In this document: piece after piece, positions 11,457 through 22,627 of the stretch
Numbering within the stretch: the stretch's first letter is position 1
Layout: each line of letters begins with the position of its first letter
DNA from: Aspidapion aeneum
Taxonomy: Eukaryota > Arthropoda > Insecta > Coleoptera > Brentidae
NCBI GenBank assembly: GCA_963576565.1
Contig: OY755047.1
Coordinates: 34,005,851-34,069,850 of the forward strand
Length of the DNA stretch: 64,000 nucleotides
Reading direction: 5' to 3'
Made by a program: the position numbers and the translations under genes
The notes under the pieces: model-generated
Told to the model about the DNA's origin: nothing
The model's input: only the letters and a program-made list of their open reading frames with translations
Database searches by the model: none

Positions 11457-12124
11457 ACAAAATGAAGATATAAAATTAAATACTTACTGCTTGTGCTTAG
11501 TGCATTAAGGACTATTGTACCTTACATAATGCAAATTGGATAAACCTACTTCTTGTCTAATGTTTCTGTCTTTTTACTTTCTGCTTAATACATGGTAAGA
11601 TGGAGATATAAATCTAAAGAGTAAATTTGTCCATTGTGCTTTATGTTGCTTTAATCAGTTATAATTTCCAAGGTAAATCAAGCATTAGTTTACACCAGTT
11701 GTATTTTTTTAAATAAAATTATATTAAATCTCCGTGCGTCAGTTAGAATTTTTATTAGGGGATAAACAGGAGTGCTCCTGTTAAAAAAAAAAAATTGTTC
11801 CTGTGGGTAATGGTAATACACCAGAATCCGCCTATTTTATTTGACATTCCTTGGCCTTCAGCCCTGGGCATGCCACGGGGAGATACAACTAATTCAGTGA
11901 TTATTTCATATAAATATACCAAAAAAAAAACATTTTAATTAACATTTATTAAAAGAATAAAAAATAGTAACTTTTATTTTTAATTAATGTGGGAGGAAAC
12001 AAAATATTATTTCACAACTAATAAAAACAAAATAAACTTGTTTATATATTTTTCTTTAATTAAATGGGTCTCAAACAGTGTCTAGTTGACACATAGGCCA
12101 GTTACTATAGCAAAAAAAAAACCC

Positions 12125-12500
12125 CAGCTTGCAAAAGGTGGTGTAGTCGCATTGGAGTCCTAAAAAATTCTGAATTTTCGACCTTGGGCGGGGGCGGCTG
12201 GTTTTGTTTAAATAAATTGTTCCTGTACATTCCAGAAAAAAAAAGTTTAAACCAAAGTTAAAGACAATAGAATTTACTACAAAAACGATAATATTTCTTT
12301 TTTGTCAGACACGTGGTTTTCGAGTTATGAGGCTACACATTTCGCCGCCATTTTGAATTTTGACCATTTTCTTTTTAGTAAATAAACTGCTTATATTTGA
12401 AAAAATCTGTATGGCGGAAAGAGCTGCCTTCCCCCCCCCCCCCCCTAAGGTCGAAGTCGAAAACTCACTTTTTTTTGTTGGACACCACCCTTTGCAAGCT
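12125..12500. mobile_element. MITE-like insertion in transposase intron 2
   Basis: Inverted ends AGCTTGCAAAAGGTGGTGT (left) and the complement of AGCTTGCAAAGGGTGGTGT (right, 12482-12500) enclose about 340 bp. A partly similar internal stretch occurs again near 13310-13390, so related material has entered intron 2-3 twice. No clear target duplication. Confidence 0.55.
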
Positions 12501-12654
12501 AAAATTCTATATTGACTGGACTAACACCTATATTTAATGAAAAAAAAGCAGGTTGGAACTTAAAGTAGATTGGTTGGTTGGTATTTTAGACAAACAAACA
12601 AAATTAATATTATCATCTAAGCCATACATGTAAGATATTATCTTTGTTTTTTAG

Positions 12655-13035
12655 TTTTCCACATGATGAACGCCTTAGGCTTCAATGGCTAGAGCTAATA
12701 TGAAGAAGTGGCAATAATATTACAACTCAAAGGATTTGTTCTGATCATTTTAAAAATGAGGACTTTCAAGCTGGTGCAAAGAAAAACATTTTACAAGAAA
12801 ATGCTATGCCATCTCTTAATTTACCATTACAGGCAATGTCAAAAGATTCTAAACATAGGCTTCAGATTGTCCTTCAAAGAGAGGATAACAAGCAAGTTGA
12901 CACCTCGATTTATCCCTTATTATTTCCCAGCCTCAGTGCTTCTCTGACCAATACCAGCACTTCTATTCCCAGTACCAGTGCTTCTCTTCCCTGTACCATT
13001 GCTTCTCTTCCCAGCACCAATGTTTCGTCTCCGCA
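12655..13035 (+). CDS. Transposase exon 2, THAP finger end, contains TGA
   Basis: It follows a T-rich tract and TTAG, and ends at GTAAGT. It reads FPHDERLRLQWLELI, then TGA, then RSGNNITTQRICSDHF and an AMPSL-type end. CSDHF supplies the remaining C and H ligands and AMPS the closing THAP motif. The TGA at 12701-12703 lies where an arginine or lysine would be expected, for example by CGA to TGA change. A serine/threonine-rich linker follows, with repeated S-T-S-x-P units. Confidence 0.75.
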
Positions 13036-14031
13036 GTAAGTAATAAAATTTTTGTAGATACTAACCATAGCTAACCTATTTGTTAAAGTTTAGATTTTAA
13101 ACATTACTTACATGTAGTGTCAAAAATACATATATTTGTAATTTTTAATGATTTTTTTTTAGGTTTTACCTTTATCTGATAGTTTAAAATATTCACTATC
13201 TGTTTTGACATAAATTTATAAAATTATGTTAGTTTGCGGCGTCCTTTCGTGCTGCTATCTTAAAAAATGACACCTAAAACCGTTTTTACTTAATTAATTG
13301 TTTTCGGTAGGTTTTAGAAAAAAAAAGTTTTAAACAAAAGTCAAAGACAACGAAATTCCTACAAAAAGATGATATAATTTTTGTCACACTAGTTTTATGA
13401 ATTAATATTTTGCATATTTTTTTTTATTGACTTTTAACTTGGAAACCACTCAGTTTTGAGAAACTGTAATAACATAAAATAAAAACTGAATTATTTATAA
13501 TTTTTTCTACAAAAAAGTGTTCTTGACATATTTCTCTAAAATGTTTAGTTTTTTATAAATAAAACTTATAAAACCTTGTTTTTTTCATGAACTGATCAAA
13601 TGTGTAAAACGTATTGCTAACCATGAACTTGATCCAGTTGATTAATACATCATAGAAAAGTTAATTTAATTTACCACAATAGAATTTTTTATACATTTTC
13701 TCTAAAATGCCAAGCTTTTAAGAGATTAGATAAAACTGAGGATACAACTTATTAATTTATGTTTATTTTCCATAAAATATGCTGTTCATATCGCAGCAAA
13801 GGTATTACCCAGGCAACTCAATAATATCACATTTTATAGGTAATTTATTACTTAGTTGTTATTTTATGTAATCATATGATTTATGGCCATTAATGAAAAA
13901 ACTGGGCAAAATTTAATATGGCGTTGAAATATTATGCCTCAAAAGTCAAACACTATTTAGATACTACCAAAAAATACATAAATGCATTTTATCGTCTTCA
14001 ACTCTTTTTTCCAAACCTACAGGATCAAATA

Positions 14032-14216
14032 CAGTCGAGCCTCTCTAACTCGAACCTCTATAACTCGAACCCCTCTATAACTCGAACCTTTTAAGCGGTC
14101 CCTGCACTTTTTACATGTATTTTAACCTATGTAACTCGAGTTTCTATAACTCGAACTCTCCATAACTCGAACTGTTTTGGTTGTCCCTTCAGGTTCGAGT
14201 TATAGAGGTTCGACTG
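14032..14216. mobile_element. pogo/Tigger-like MITE with TA duplication
   Basis: Termini CAGTCGAGCCTCTCTAACTC and the inverse of CAGTCGAACCTCTATAACTC are flanked by TA at 14030-14031 and 14217-14218. Inside are further copies of the TATAACTCGAAC motif. End sequence and TA target match the Tc1/mariner-pogo pattern. It sits in the intron before exon 3. Confidence 0.8.
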
Positions 14217-14323
14217 TAAATAAATTTCAAGATAGCGGAGATCGCTAGAGGTTGCAAACTTACTTGTACATTAAGGACCACTAACAATATAATTTTGTGT
14301 GAAATCATATTTATTACTTTTAG

Positions 14324-15551
14324 GTGTCAAAAAGGCAGAATTACTTTTAAAAATGTTATGGAAAAATCTCCTTCAAAAAGTATATCTCCAATGTCCTCAG
14401 GTTCAAAAAGAAAATATCTAGAAATATTTCATACATATAGCCAGTCCCCTACACATTTTCAAAAAGAAATATCTCATTTACGTCGAAGGGTAAACAAGTT
14501 AAAAGCCAAAATAGATGTTTCTCGAAAAACGAGTAAAAGAAGAAAAAAAAGGATAACTTCTCTAAAAGAGATTACAAAAGATCTAAAAGAACAAAAATTT
14601 TTATCCACAAATGCAATGAATGTCTTAGAGTCAACATTTTCTGATGTTCCCCTTGCTATAATGAAAAGAATGATGGCTAACTATAGAGGTGGCACAAACA
14701 TAGTAAGGGCAGAATATCCTGCAGAGCTTAAGGCATTTGCAATGACATTGCAATTCTACAGCTCCAAAGCATACCAATATGTGAGAAAAACATTTAACTT
14801 GTCTCTGCCTGCCCCAAGTACTATTAGAGCATGGTTATCTAAAATAGACTGCACTCCTGGTTTCACTCAGTCTGCATTTGATGCCCTCAAACTTCAGGCT
14901 ATTCGTTTTAAGGAAAATAATGGTCATGAACTTGTTGGAGCACTTATGTTAGATGAAATGTCCATAAGAAAAGAAATTTCACTTGAACACCACACACAAA
15001 ATGTTTGGGGATATGTAGATGTAGGATCCAATGTATCAGTGTCAAATGAAAGAGACGAAGCCAGTAACGTGCTAGTTTTAATGGTGGTGGGTGTCAATGC
15101 TAACATTAAAATTCCCATAGGTTATTTTTTTGTAAATAAACTGACAGGAGCGGAAAATGCAAATTTAATTAAACAAGCCCTATTGAAATTGGATGAGACT
15201 GGTATAGATATTTTATCAGTGACATGTGATGGTCCCTCAGTACATTTTAAAATGATGGAAGTACTTGGATGTAAAGTTCGTGATCCGGAAAATTTAAAAA
15301 CATTCTTCGACCATCCCGCTGATTCAAAGAAAGAACTTAAACGAAAGGTTCATGTAATATTTGATATATGTCATATGCTGAAATTAATTAGAAATAACTG
15401 GGCAGCCACCGGCACACTTGTAGATGAGAATGGAAATCTTGTCAAGTGGAGTTATGTAGAAAAATTGCATGCTCTTCAAGAGGAATCCGGACTATATTTA
15501 GGCAACAAGATTAGAAAACAGCATATTCAGTGGAAACAACATGTAACGAAG
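14324..15551 (+). CDS. Transposase exon 3, basic region and catalytic core
   Basis: It joins exon 2 in phase through a split CAG codon and ends AAG before GTAAAC. The first part is basic and helical (HLRRRVNKLKAKI, KTSKRRKKRI), a likely coiled coil and DNA-binding linker. The core includes ALMLDEMSIRKEI, NVWGYVDVG, TCDGPSVHFKMMEVLGC and DICHMLKLIRN, matching the RNase H-fold of P/THAP9 transposases with acidic catalytic candidates in LDEMS and CDG. The frame is open throughout. Confidence 0.87.
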
Positions 15552-15677
15552 GTAAACATAGTCTTAAAGTGATAACTAACAATTAAATACATTAAGAAAT
15601 AAAACTTAATAATGATGTAATTAGTGATCATTGACCCTATAACTTTTTTCACAAAGGATATTTTCTTATTACTTTAG

Positions 15678-16113
15678 GTTAACTTAGCAGCGCAGACTCT
15701 AAGCAACAGTGTGGCTGATGCCCTAGAATTTTTGTGCAAAGATCTGAAGTTAGAAGATTTTAAAGATGTTATGCCAACTGTTAATTTTATCAGAAAATTA
15801 AATAACCTCTTTGATGTACTGAATTCCAGAAATCCATATGGAAGGGGCATGAATACACCTATGAGAGAGAAAAATGAAAGTTACTGGAGACCACAAGTGG
15901 AAAGTACTATAAGTTACTTAGCAAAGCTGAAATTAACATCAGAAAAACCTATGTACCTAACAAAAAAACAAGTGCCAATTCTAGGGTTTATTACATCCAC
16001 GAAATCCCTATTGGCTATTTTTGACAATGAGTGCAAAGAAACCCGGAGACTTTCCTACTTGCTGACCTACAAATTTTCACAAGACCACTTAGAACTTTCT
16101 TTTGTGGGGTCAG
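15678..16113 (+). CDS. Transposase exon 4
   Basis: It starts after ACTTTAG and joins exon 3 in phase, reading VNLAAQTLSNSVADAL, a recognisable P-transposase motif. It continues with GFITSTKSLLAIFDN and a YLLTYKFSQDHLELSF end, also typical of the family. The donor is GTTAGT at 16114. Beyond the donor the frame closes at once, which supports the splice call. Confidence 0.85.
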
Positions 16114-16338
16114 GTTAGTAAACATTTAAATATATTTAAAAATTTTGACGCTTTTGTCTTTTAATATTCTATTCTTTTTTTATTACTTTTTGAATTTTGT
16201 GTGTGCTTGGGAAAATTTTTATTATTTATTTACAAAGGAAAATGGCAAATGTGTAAATTGATCCCACAGCTGCCTTTTCTCCCCAACAATAAAAATATTC
16301 AAAAATTAATGCATAATAATTAACATAAGCCTAATTTG

Positions 16339-17477
16339 TACAGGGTGATTTTTAATAAACGTATCTCGCCATACTTTTGTTATTATTTGCCATCGAAAGA
16401 TAAACCTAAAACTGGATTAAATGATGAATCATTGACTATTTTGCATATATAACCCTTTCTTGACAGCGACGAGCTGTCTACGACCTGCAGTTTAACTTTG
16501 ACAATTTTTCCAAAAAAGATTTTGTCGCCCTAGTTTTTAATAGTCCTGACCTATATTAACAAAAATTGGAGCTATCACGCTTAAAAAGAAATTCAATCAG
16601 AAACTTATGTTTTTTTTGTTTGAAACAGTAAACACAAAACAAAAATATTATATTTAATTTTCTGTTTCTAGTTTTAGACAAAAAGAGGAAGAGTTTCTTA
16701 ATGAAAAACTTTTTTAAAAGCGCGCTAGCTCGTGTTTTTGCATTTCTCAAAATTGTGATCAAGTCCCGTAATAGTAAAATAAATTAATATTATAGTAGTA
16801 GTATAGGTATAACAAATATTTTCTGGAAAAATGGTTGTAGTTAAGCAATTTTACGGTACCAAAGTAATATTCCCCTGGCAGTTTTTATTGCCTAAATTTA
16901 TTATTTGTACAAGAATACTATACAGGATGATTTTTTATATTTCAAAATATCTGCAACTTGGTAATTATTGGGTGTAGAAAGTTAAAACAAAAACTGGTCG
17001 ATTTGGTAAATAATGGCCACCTCGAGCGCTGCAGCAGTTTTTTGTTATCTCACTATAGACTGGGTGCATCAATAACATCAGTTTCTTTTTTATTGACCAC
17101 CCTGTATTTTGGCATTTGTCAATACTTCTTTTTGTTTTGATTTCGTTAATATATGATAAGTCTGTAACACAAGTTCTGCCATAGAAGTATTAACAAAGTT
17201 AAGTGCGTTCTATCTTAGAAAATGTTTACCGCAGCATAGACGTAGTACCTATATATTAAAAATCAGACGGAATATACGAGTTCAAAAATGTAAAAATATA
17301 TAGGGTCTTCAATTTAAAAGAAAGTCACCTTATTAACGCACCTTGTATATAGTGAAATATAAAAAAAATTTCGCGCATAAATTACCAAATCGAGCAGTTT
17401 TTGAATGAAATTTCTGATCTCAATAATAACCGAGTTACAGGGCTTTTCAATTATACAAAAATCACCCTGTACATTTT
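16339..17477. mobile_element. Inverted-repeat insertion(s) filling transposase intron 4
   Basis: GTACAGGGTGATTTTT at 16339 faces AAAAATCACCCTGTAC at about 17461-17476. A second, inner pair (ACAGGATGATTTTTTA at 16921 and ACCACCCTGTATTTT near 17097) suggests two nested copies of one MITE family. Exon 5 starts only about 15 bases after the outer right end, so the insertion supplies the sequence up to the acceptor. Confidence 0.55.
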
Positions 17478-17491
17478 TTTTCTCATTTTAG

Positions 17492-18113
17492 AATGCGCAG
17501 GATCACCAATAATAATCCCTCGGCACTAGAATTTTATTATACATACCGAAGAATGCTCATGCATATCGATATAAGGAATCACACTGGGAATTGCTTACCA
17601 CAAGACAAAACAACCATTCTAGGTGTAAAAAGCACTAAAGAAATTACAAATATTCACCAGCTAAGAAACCAAGAACAACTTCAAGCTGAAGAAGAGATTT
17701 TGGAAAAAATCGATATTTTGATTCCAACCAACTTGGGTGAATTTTCAGAAAACATTGTTGCCTATATTTCGGGATTTGTTGTCAAATCGGTTAAAAAAGG
17801 TATCAAATGTTTAAAATGTGTAGAAGCTTTAACGTCTTTCGATGACGAAGATGAAACACTTAAATTAATAAAAAGAAAAAGTAGGGGTGGTTTGATATAT
17901 CCATCAAAAGGTGTACTCAAAATATGTGATAGAATCGAAAAAAAAATACAAACAACAATTAAAATTGTGGGTGGTTTGCCCTCAGGAGACCTACTGTACA
18001 GAATATTACTGTCCGAAAAAGAAAAGTTCATTTTGGATCCAAATTTATTTCTAGATCTTTTGGATCATGAATTCGACTACACACCATACGAAGATAATCA
18101 TAAAAAAAATTAA
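17492..18113 (+). CDS. Transposase exon 5, C-terminal region
   Basis: It follows a T-rich tract and TTTTAG. From 17508 the frame reads NNNPSALEFYYTYRRMLMH, a P-family hallmark, and then about 190 residues including GEFSENIVAYISGFVV and CLKCVEAL, to TAA at 18111-18113. The first few codons entered from exon 4 are in another frame, so either one base was lost in the AAT run at 17508-17516 or the real junction differs. Confidence 0.75.
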
Positions 18114-18788
18114 TCGAGAGTATAATTAAATCATACAGCGTAATCCGACATCACAGTACTGACAAAAAAATAAACGAGGGAATTTCAGGGAAAAAAGTAC
18201 GAAAAGTGTTGAATAAAATTATTCTTTTTAGACACCAATAATAAAAGTAAAAGTTGTCAAAATAATTATTGTCTTGAAATAATGCATTCCAATTGTTTTT
18301 GAAAAACAGAAATGTTGGTTTTAGTTTCATGCTCCTTTTGTATAAAGAAACGCCAAGTTCAAAAATCACACATCGAATTATTATGGATCTTTACAAATCA
18401 GGTCTTGTAGATGCTAAAAAACGCATTTCCGAATTTCAGTCTGTCTGTCACGCTTTTCTTGTTGATCGCATAACTTGAAAACGCTTTACCCCCTTTTAAT
18501 CAAATTTTGTACACATTATTGCTTTCGTTGAGCATTAGAGCTGATAAGTTTTTTAGCTTTGCTGAGTAATTCCTTAAGGAGATATCCTCAAAAGAAGTTA
18601 TTTCAGTTCAATAACTTTAAAACGCATTGATTAATTCGAACCAAATTTTGCACACTTACTGCTCCTATCGAGGACAAATGATCGTACGCTTTCCGGATTT
18701 TCCATGTTTATTTTGGATGAATTTTATATTAATTGATAACATATAATTTTTCTTTTCGCTATGTTCTGGAAAAGAGTGGAAAACTCCT
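18114..18788 (+). other. P-like element, 3' non-coding part
   Basis: AT-rich sequence after the transposase stop. A diverged internal repeat is visible (AAAACGC-TT, AAATTTTG-ACAC, GCTTTCGTTGAG versus GCTCCTATCGAG around 18470-18680). No gene seen. Confidence 0.5.
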
Positions 18789-18799
18789 TTGTCTAAGTC

Positions 18800-20830
18800 T
18801 AAGCATAAGTCAAGTCAAACTCGAAAGATGTTTGGAAAAATTCGTGAAAATGTGCAGCAAAAATTCGGGAAATGTTTCGCAAAACTCGGCAATGTTTATA
18901 AAAAATCCGGAAATGTTCGAAAAAATTCGATAAATGTTCGGAAATGTTCGAAAAAGTCGGAAAAAATTATGTAAATGCTCGGAACTCGGAAAATGTAAGG
19001 GAAATCTTTGAAATTGTTTGGAAAAACTCGGGAAATGTTAGGAAACACAAGAAAATGTTCGCAAAACTCGGAAAATGTTGGAAATATTCAGGAAATGTTT
19101 GGCAGGCTTCGGGAAATGTTCAGAAAAACTCCAAAATGTTTTGAAAAACTTGAAAAATATTCTGAAAACCTCGTGAAATGTGAGAAAAAAACTAGGGAAA
19201 TGATAAGAAAAACAAGGGAAGTTTTTGGAAAACTCAGAAAATGTTTGAAAATCTCGGAAAATGTTCTGAAAAAACTCGAGAAATGTTCTGAAAAACTCGG
19301 ATAATGTTCAGAAAAGAATCGGGAAATGTTCGGAAAAGCTGGGAAAATTTTCGAAAAACTCGGGAATTGTTCAGAAAAACTTGTTAGTTATGTTAGGAAC
19401 AATTTGGCAAATGTTCGGAGAAAAATTGTCCTATAAATTCGAAAAATTCTGGAATATGTTTTAAGAAACTCAGGAAATGTTTTTAAAGTCTCGGGATATT
19501 TTCAAAGAATCGGAAAATGTTTTCGAAACCTTGGGAAATGTTTTGAAAAACTTGGAAAATGTTCTTGAAAACTTAAGAAATAGTCGGGAAACGTTTTAAA
19601 AAATTCTAAAAATGTTCAGGAAATGTGTGGAAATTTGTAAAACTCTAAAAATGTTTAAGGAAACTATAGAAAATTGTTTAGAAATCTGAAAATATTAAGA
19701 AAATATGTGGAAATATTCATGGACAGCCTGAAAAATTTCAGGAATGGTCTGGAAAACTCGAAAACTGTTATGAAAAACTCGGGAAATGTTTTTGGAGTCT
19801 CGGCATGTTTTCAAAGACTCGGGAAATGTTTTCGAAACCTTCGGAAATGTTTTGAAAAACTTGGAAAATGTTCTTGAAAAATTAAGGAACAGTCGGGAAA
19901 AGTTTTAAAAAACTCTTTGAAAATGTTTAGAAAACTGAAAATATTAAGAAAATATGTGGAAATATTCATGGATAGTCTGGAAAACTTTAAGAATCGTCTG
20001 GAAAACTCGGGAAATGTTTTTAGACTCTCTTGATGTTTTCAAAGACTCGGGAAATGTTTTCAAAACCTTGGGAAATCTTTTGAAAAACTTGGAAAATGTT
20101 CTGGAAAACTTAAGAAACAGTCGGGAAATGTTTTAAACTCTAAAGATGTTTGAGGAAACTATAAAAATGTTCAGGATAAATCTAGAAATGTTTAGGGAAA
20201 GTATATCTCTAAAAATGTTCTTAAAGGTCTTTGAAAATGTTTAGAAAACTGAAAATATTAAGAAAATATTTGGAAATATTCATGGACAGCCTGGAAAATT
20301 TCAAGAATGATCTCGAAAACCCGAAAACTGTTATGAAAAACTCTGGACATTTAAAATGTTCAGGAAAACTCTAGGAAATTTAAGAAAAGTCCAGAAAGGT
20401 TTAGAAAGTCTGAAAATGTTTTGTAAAACTCGGGAATTGTTCTGCAAAACTCCGGAAATGTTTAGGAAAACTCTGGAAATGTTCATAAAAAGTATCGAGA
20501 AGTCTGGAAATGTTCTAAAAAAGTCTAAAAATGTTCAGACATAGTCTGAAAACGTCCTGCAAAGGTCTAAAGATATTCAGCAAAAGTCTGGATGTTCTGG
20601 ATAATTTAAAAAATATTTAGAAAAAGTCTAGAAATGTTTAGGAAAAGTCTAAAAATGTTCTGTCGAAAATATTTAGGAAATGTTCTGTCCTGAAAATGTT
20701 TAGAAAATGTCTGACAATGTTCTGGAAAACTTTGAAAATGCTACGGAAAACTGTGGACATGGTCACGAAAACTATGGTAATATTTAGGAAAACTTTAAAA
20801 ATGTTTTTAATAAGTCTAGTGTTTAAAAAA
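18800..20830 (+). repeat. Degenerate minisatellite, ~20-bp GAAATGTTC unit
   Basis: About 2 kb of head-to-tail degenerate units with consensus near GGAAATGTTCGGAAAAACTC, ranging about 18 to 26 bases. A higher-order repeat of roughly 270-300 bases is visible: the block GAAATATTCATGGACAG recurs near 19710, 19962 and 20274. Open frames across it are by-products of the repeat. It lies wholly inside the P-like transposon, downstream of the transposase. Confidence 0.85.
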
Positions 20831-22619
20831 TACAGAAAATTTGTAATAACTTTGACCCAGGGAAGAGTAGATTCAACTATTTGATTTATTTTAAATAAAT
20901 TTTTATTAAATCGAGACAAAAGCTACAGAGACTTCTCTTTTGTAGACACATTTGAATTTTTGTTTTAATTTTCGTTTTTAATTTTTTTTTGTTTGCTTAT
21001 ATTTGCATTTGATAATAATTATGTTATTAAAAAAATTAAAGTAAGGTCCTTCATTCGATATTTTGGTGATATCCTGTTAAACAAATACTATTAAATAATA
21101 AATAAAACACAATATTAATCTCCCCCCAAATTGAAACAAAATATTGTTAGGAGGCTCTTTTAATACGGGCCCTAATAACTAAATATTTGGAAGACACCTT
21201 ATAAATTATAAGATGTCTACTATCTTTATAGATTTTATTGTTTTTTCTTTATAACTGGTTACGCTTACATTTAAGAAAAAACAAACAAGAAAACTACAAA
21301 ATTTAACAAATCTATAAACGATGTGCAAAACTCAAATTAATAACTAGTTTTTTAGTTATTTGAAATGTATAAAATTTAAACCTGGGGCTGAAAAAAAAAT
21401 TTTTTGTACAAATATTCACCTGTTCGAACATTTACTTGTTAGGGCTCGTAAACCAATGTATGTGTTTAGTCCTTAGTGCTTTAGTTATACTTTCAATTCA
21501 ATTTGATTCAATATATTTATTTACAGCTTACTTTTGTATAATTAACAATTTTTCTTTTCGCGTCATTTTGCAGTAAATAAATATATTTTGTATGAATTTT
21601 AAAGTATGTTTAATAGTTTAAATTATAATATTAGTTTAACCTTTAGTATCTTAGGTTTTGGGATTTGTAACAAATAAAATGTGTAAAACTGTAGAACTGA
21701 TTAAGTGTAAGTAAACATTTTTTAATAAAAAAATTAAGTTCTTTCAATTTTTGATTTACAACACACTATGTTTTGAATTGAAAAAGCAGATTTTGGATCT
21801 ACTCGTCATATTAAATTTAATTTCCTATGACCATAGATATCAAAATAGCGAAATTTACACTCTTTTGTATTTCAGAAAGGTGCATATTTCACACGCATAT
21901 TGATTTTTATTTTCGTCACGAGAGACCATAATATTTTCTTCTCTAGAGAGCAAAATGACTCAATATAGCCTTCTCAAAGCCAATGTTTTGACGTAAACAT
22001 ATGTTCTTCTCTTGAGAAAAAAACTTTCGTCTCTCTGTAGATGAAAATAAAACAATATTATTTAAACAAAAGTAACAAGGCAATTTCGTTTAATATATTG
22101 TGGTCGTAGTAATGACGTAACTAAATTTTCACACTTGTGTGAAATGTGTCACTTTCTTCAATTTTTATGCAATATATTATCGTCTTATAAGGGTCTGATT
22201 ATTTTTACGAAAGTTCCTATAAAAAATCAATGTCACCTAGTTCAACCGAAAAATTAACAACTATATATTAGTTAGTAAAGTTAGCTTTAAAAGTGCTAAG
22301 AACAAGCCAAAACTGATAAGACAGACCTCCCAGGTTTGCCATCATGTTATTCATTTAGGGGCACATTTGTATGAATGATTATATTCACCAATCTCAATTC
22401 GTCTATGTTTTTTGCATAATTTTGGAACAGACCCATGTTTCCTTCATAGCTTTTTTTATTTTTAGCCCCAGAGTTTTTGGGAAATTTCCAAGGGTTGGTA
22501 TGGATTTAGGGATATTTTGGATAATACCAACCCATTTAACATCCAGAACTATCAAGTACATGTAGCGGTCATTTTCGTTCTACGCCATTAGCATTCCACT
22601 TTTTGGTTATAGTTCCGTG
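20831..22619 (+). other. P-like element right arm, non-coding
   Basis: No exon seen. A palindrome-family motif (TTCACACTTGTGTGAA) lies near 22122. The right TIR occupies about 22586-22619. Confidence 0.5.
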
Positions 22620-22627
22620 TCTTATGG

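Larger units (their letters stand above)
11297..18113 (+). pseudogene. P/THAP9-like transposase gene, five exons, disrupted
   Basis: The gene encodes an N-terminal THAP zinc finger (split over exons 1 and 2), a basic coiled-coil stretch and an RNase H-fold P-transposase domain, about 900 residues in all, close to the size of human THAP9. Exons are 11297-11361, 12655-13035, 14324-15551, 15678-16113 and 17492-18113. Each junction has GT/AG ends, and phases agree for exons 1-2, 2-3 and 3-4. Exon 2 has an in-frame TGA at 12701-12703. The exon 4-5 join is out of phase by one base unless a base has been lost near 17508. So this copy cannot make full-length protein from the simple splice model. Exons 3 and 4 are otherwise well preserved. 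Known family role: sequence-specific DNA cutting and integration of P-type transposons. Confidence 0.85.
10758..22619 (+). mobile_element. P-like (THAP) DNA transposon nested in LTR element
   Basis: Terminal inverted repeats of about 33 bp start CACGGAACTATAACCAAAAA and continue TGGAATGCTAAT at both ends, with one indel between them. An exact 8-bp duplication TCTTATGG flanks the element at 10750-10757 and 22620-22627. P elements make 8-bp duplications and have TIRs of about this length. Five exons of a THAP/P-type transposase lie inside. At 11.9 kb it is far longer than a typical P element, mainly from intron insertions, a 2-kb minisatellite and a long 3' region. A further direct copy of the TIR start lies in intron 1 at 11437-11456. 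Confidence 0.9.

Noticed and set aside
18733..20919. Several frames of 60-98 residues across the 18.8-20.8 kb array
   Set aside because: They arise from the minisatellite unit and change frame constantly; not genes.
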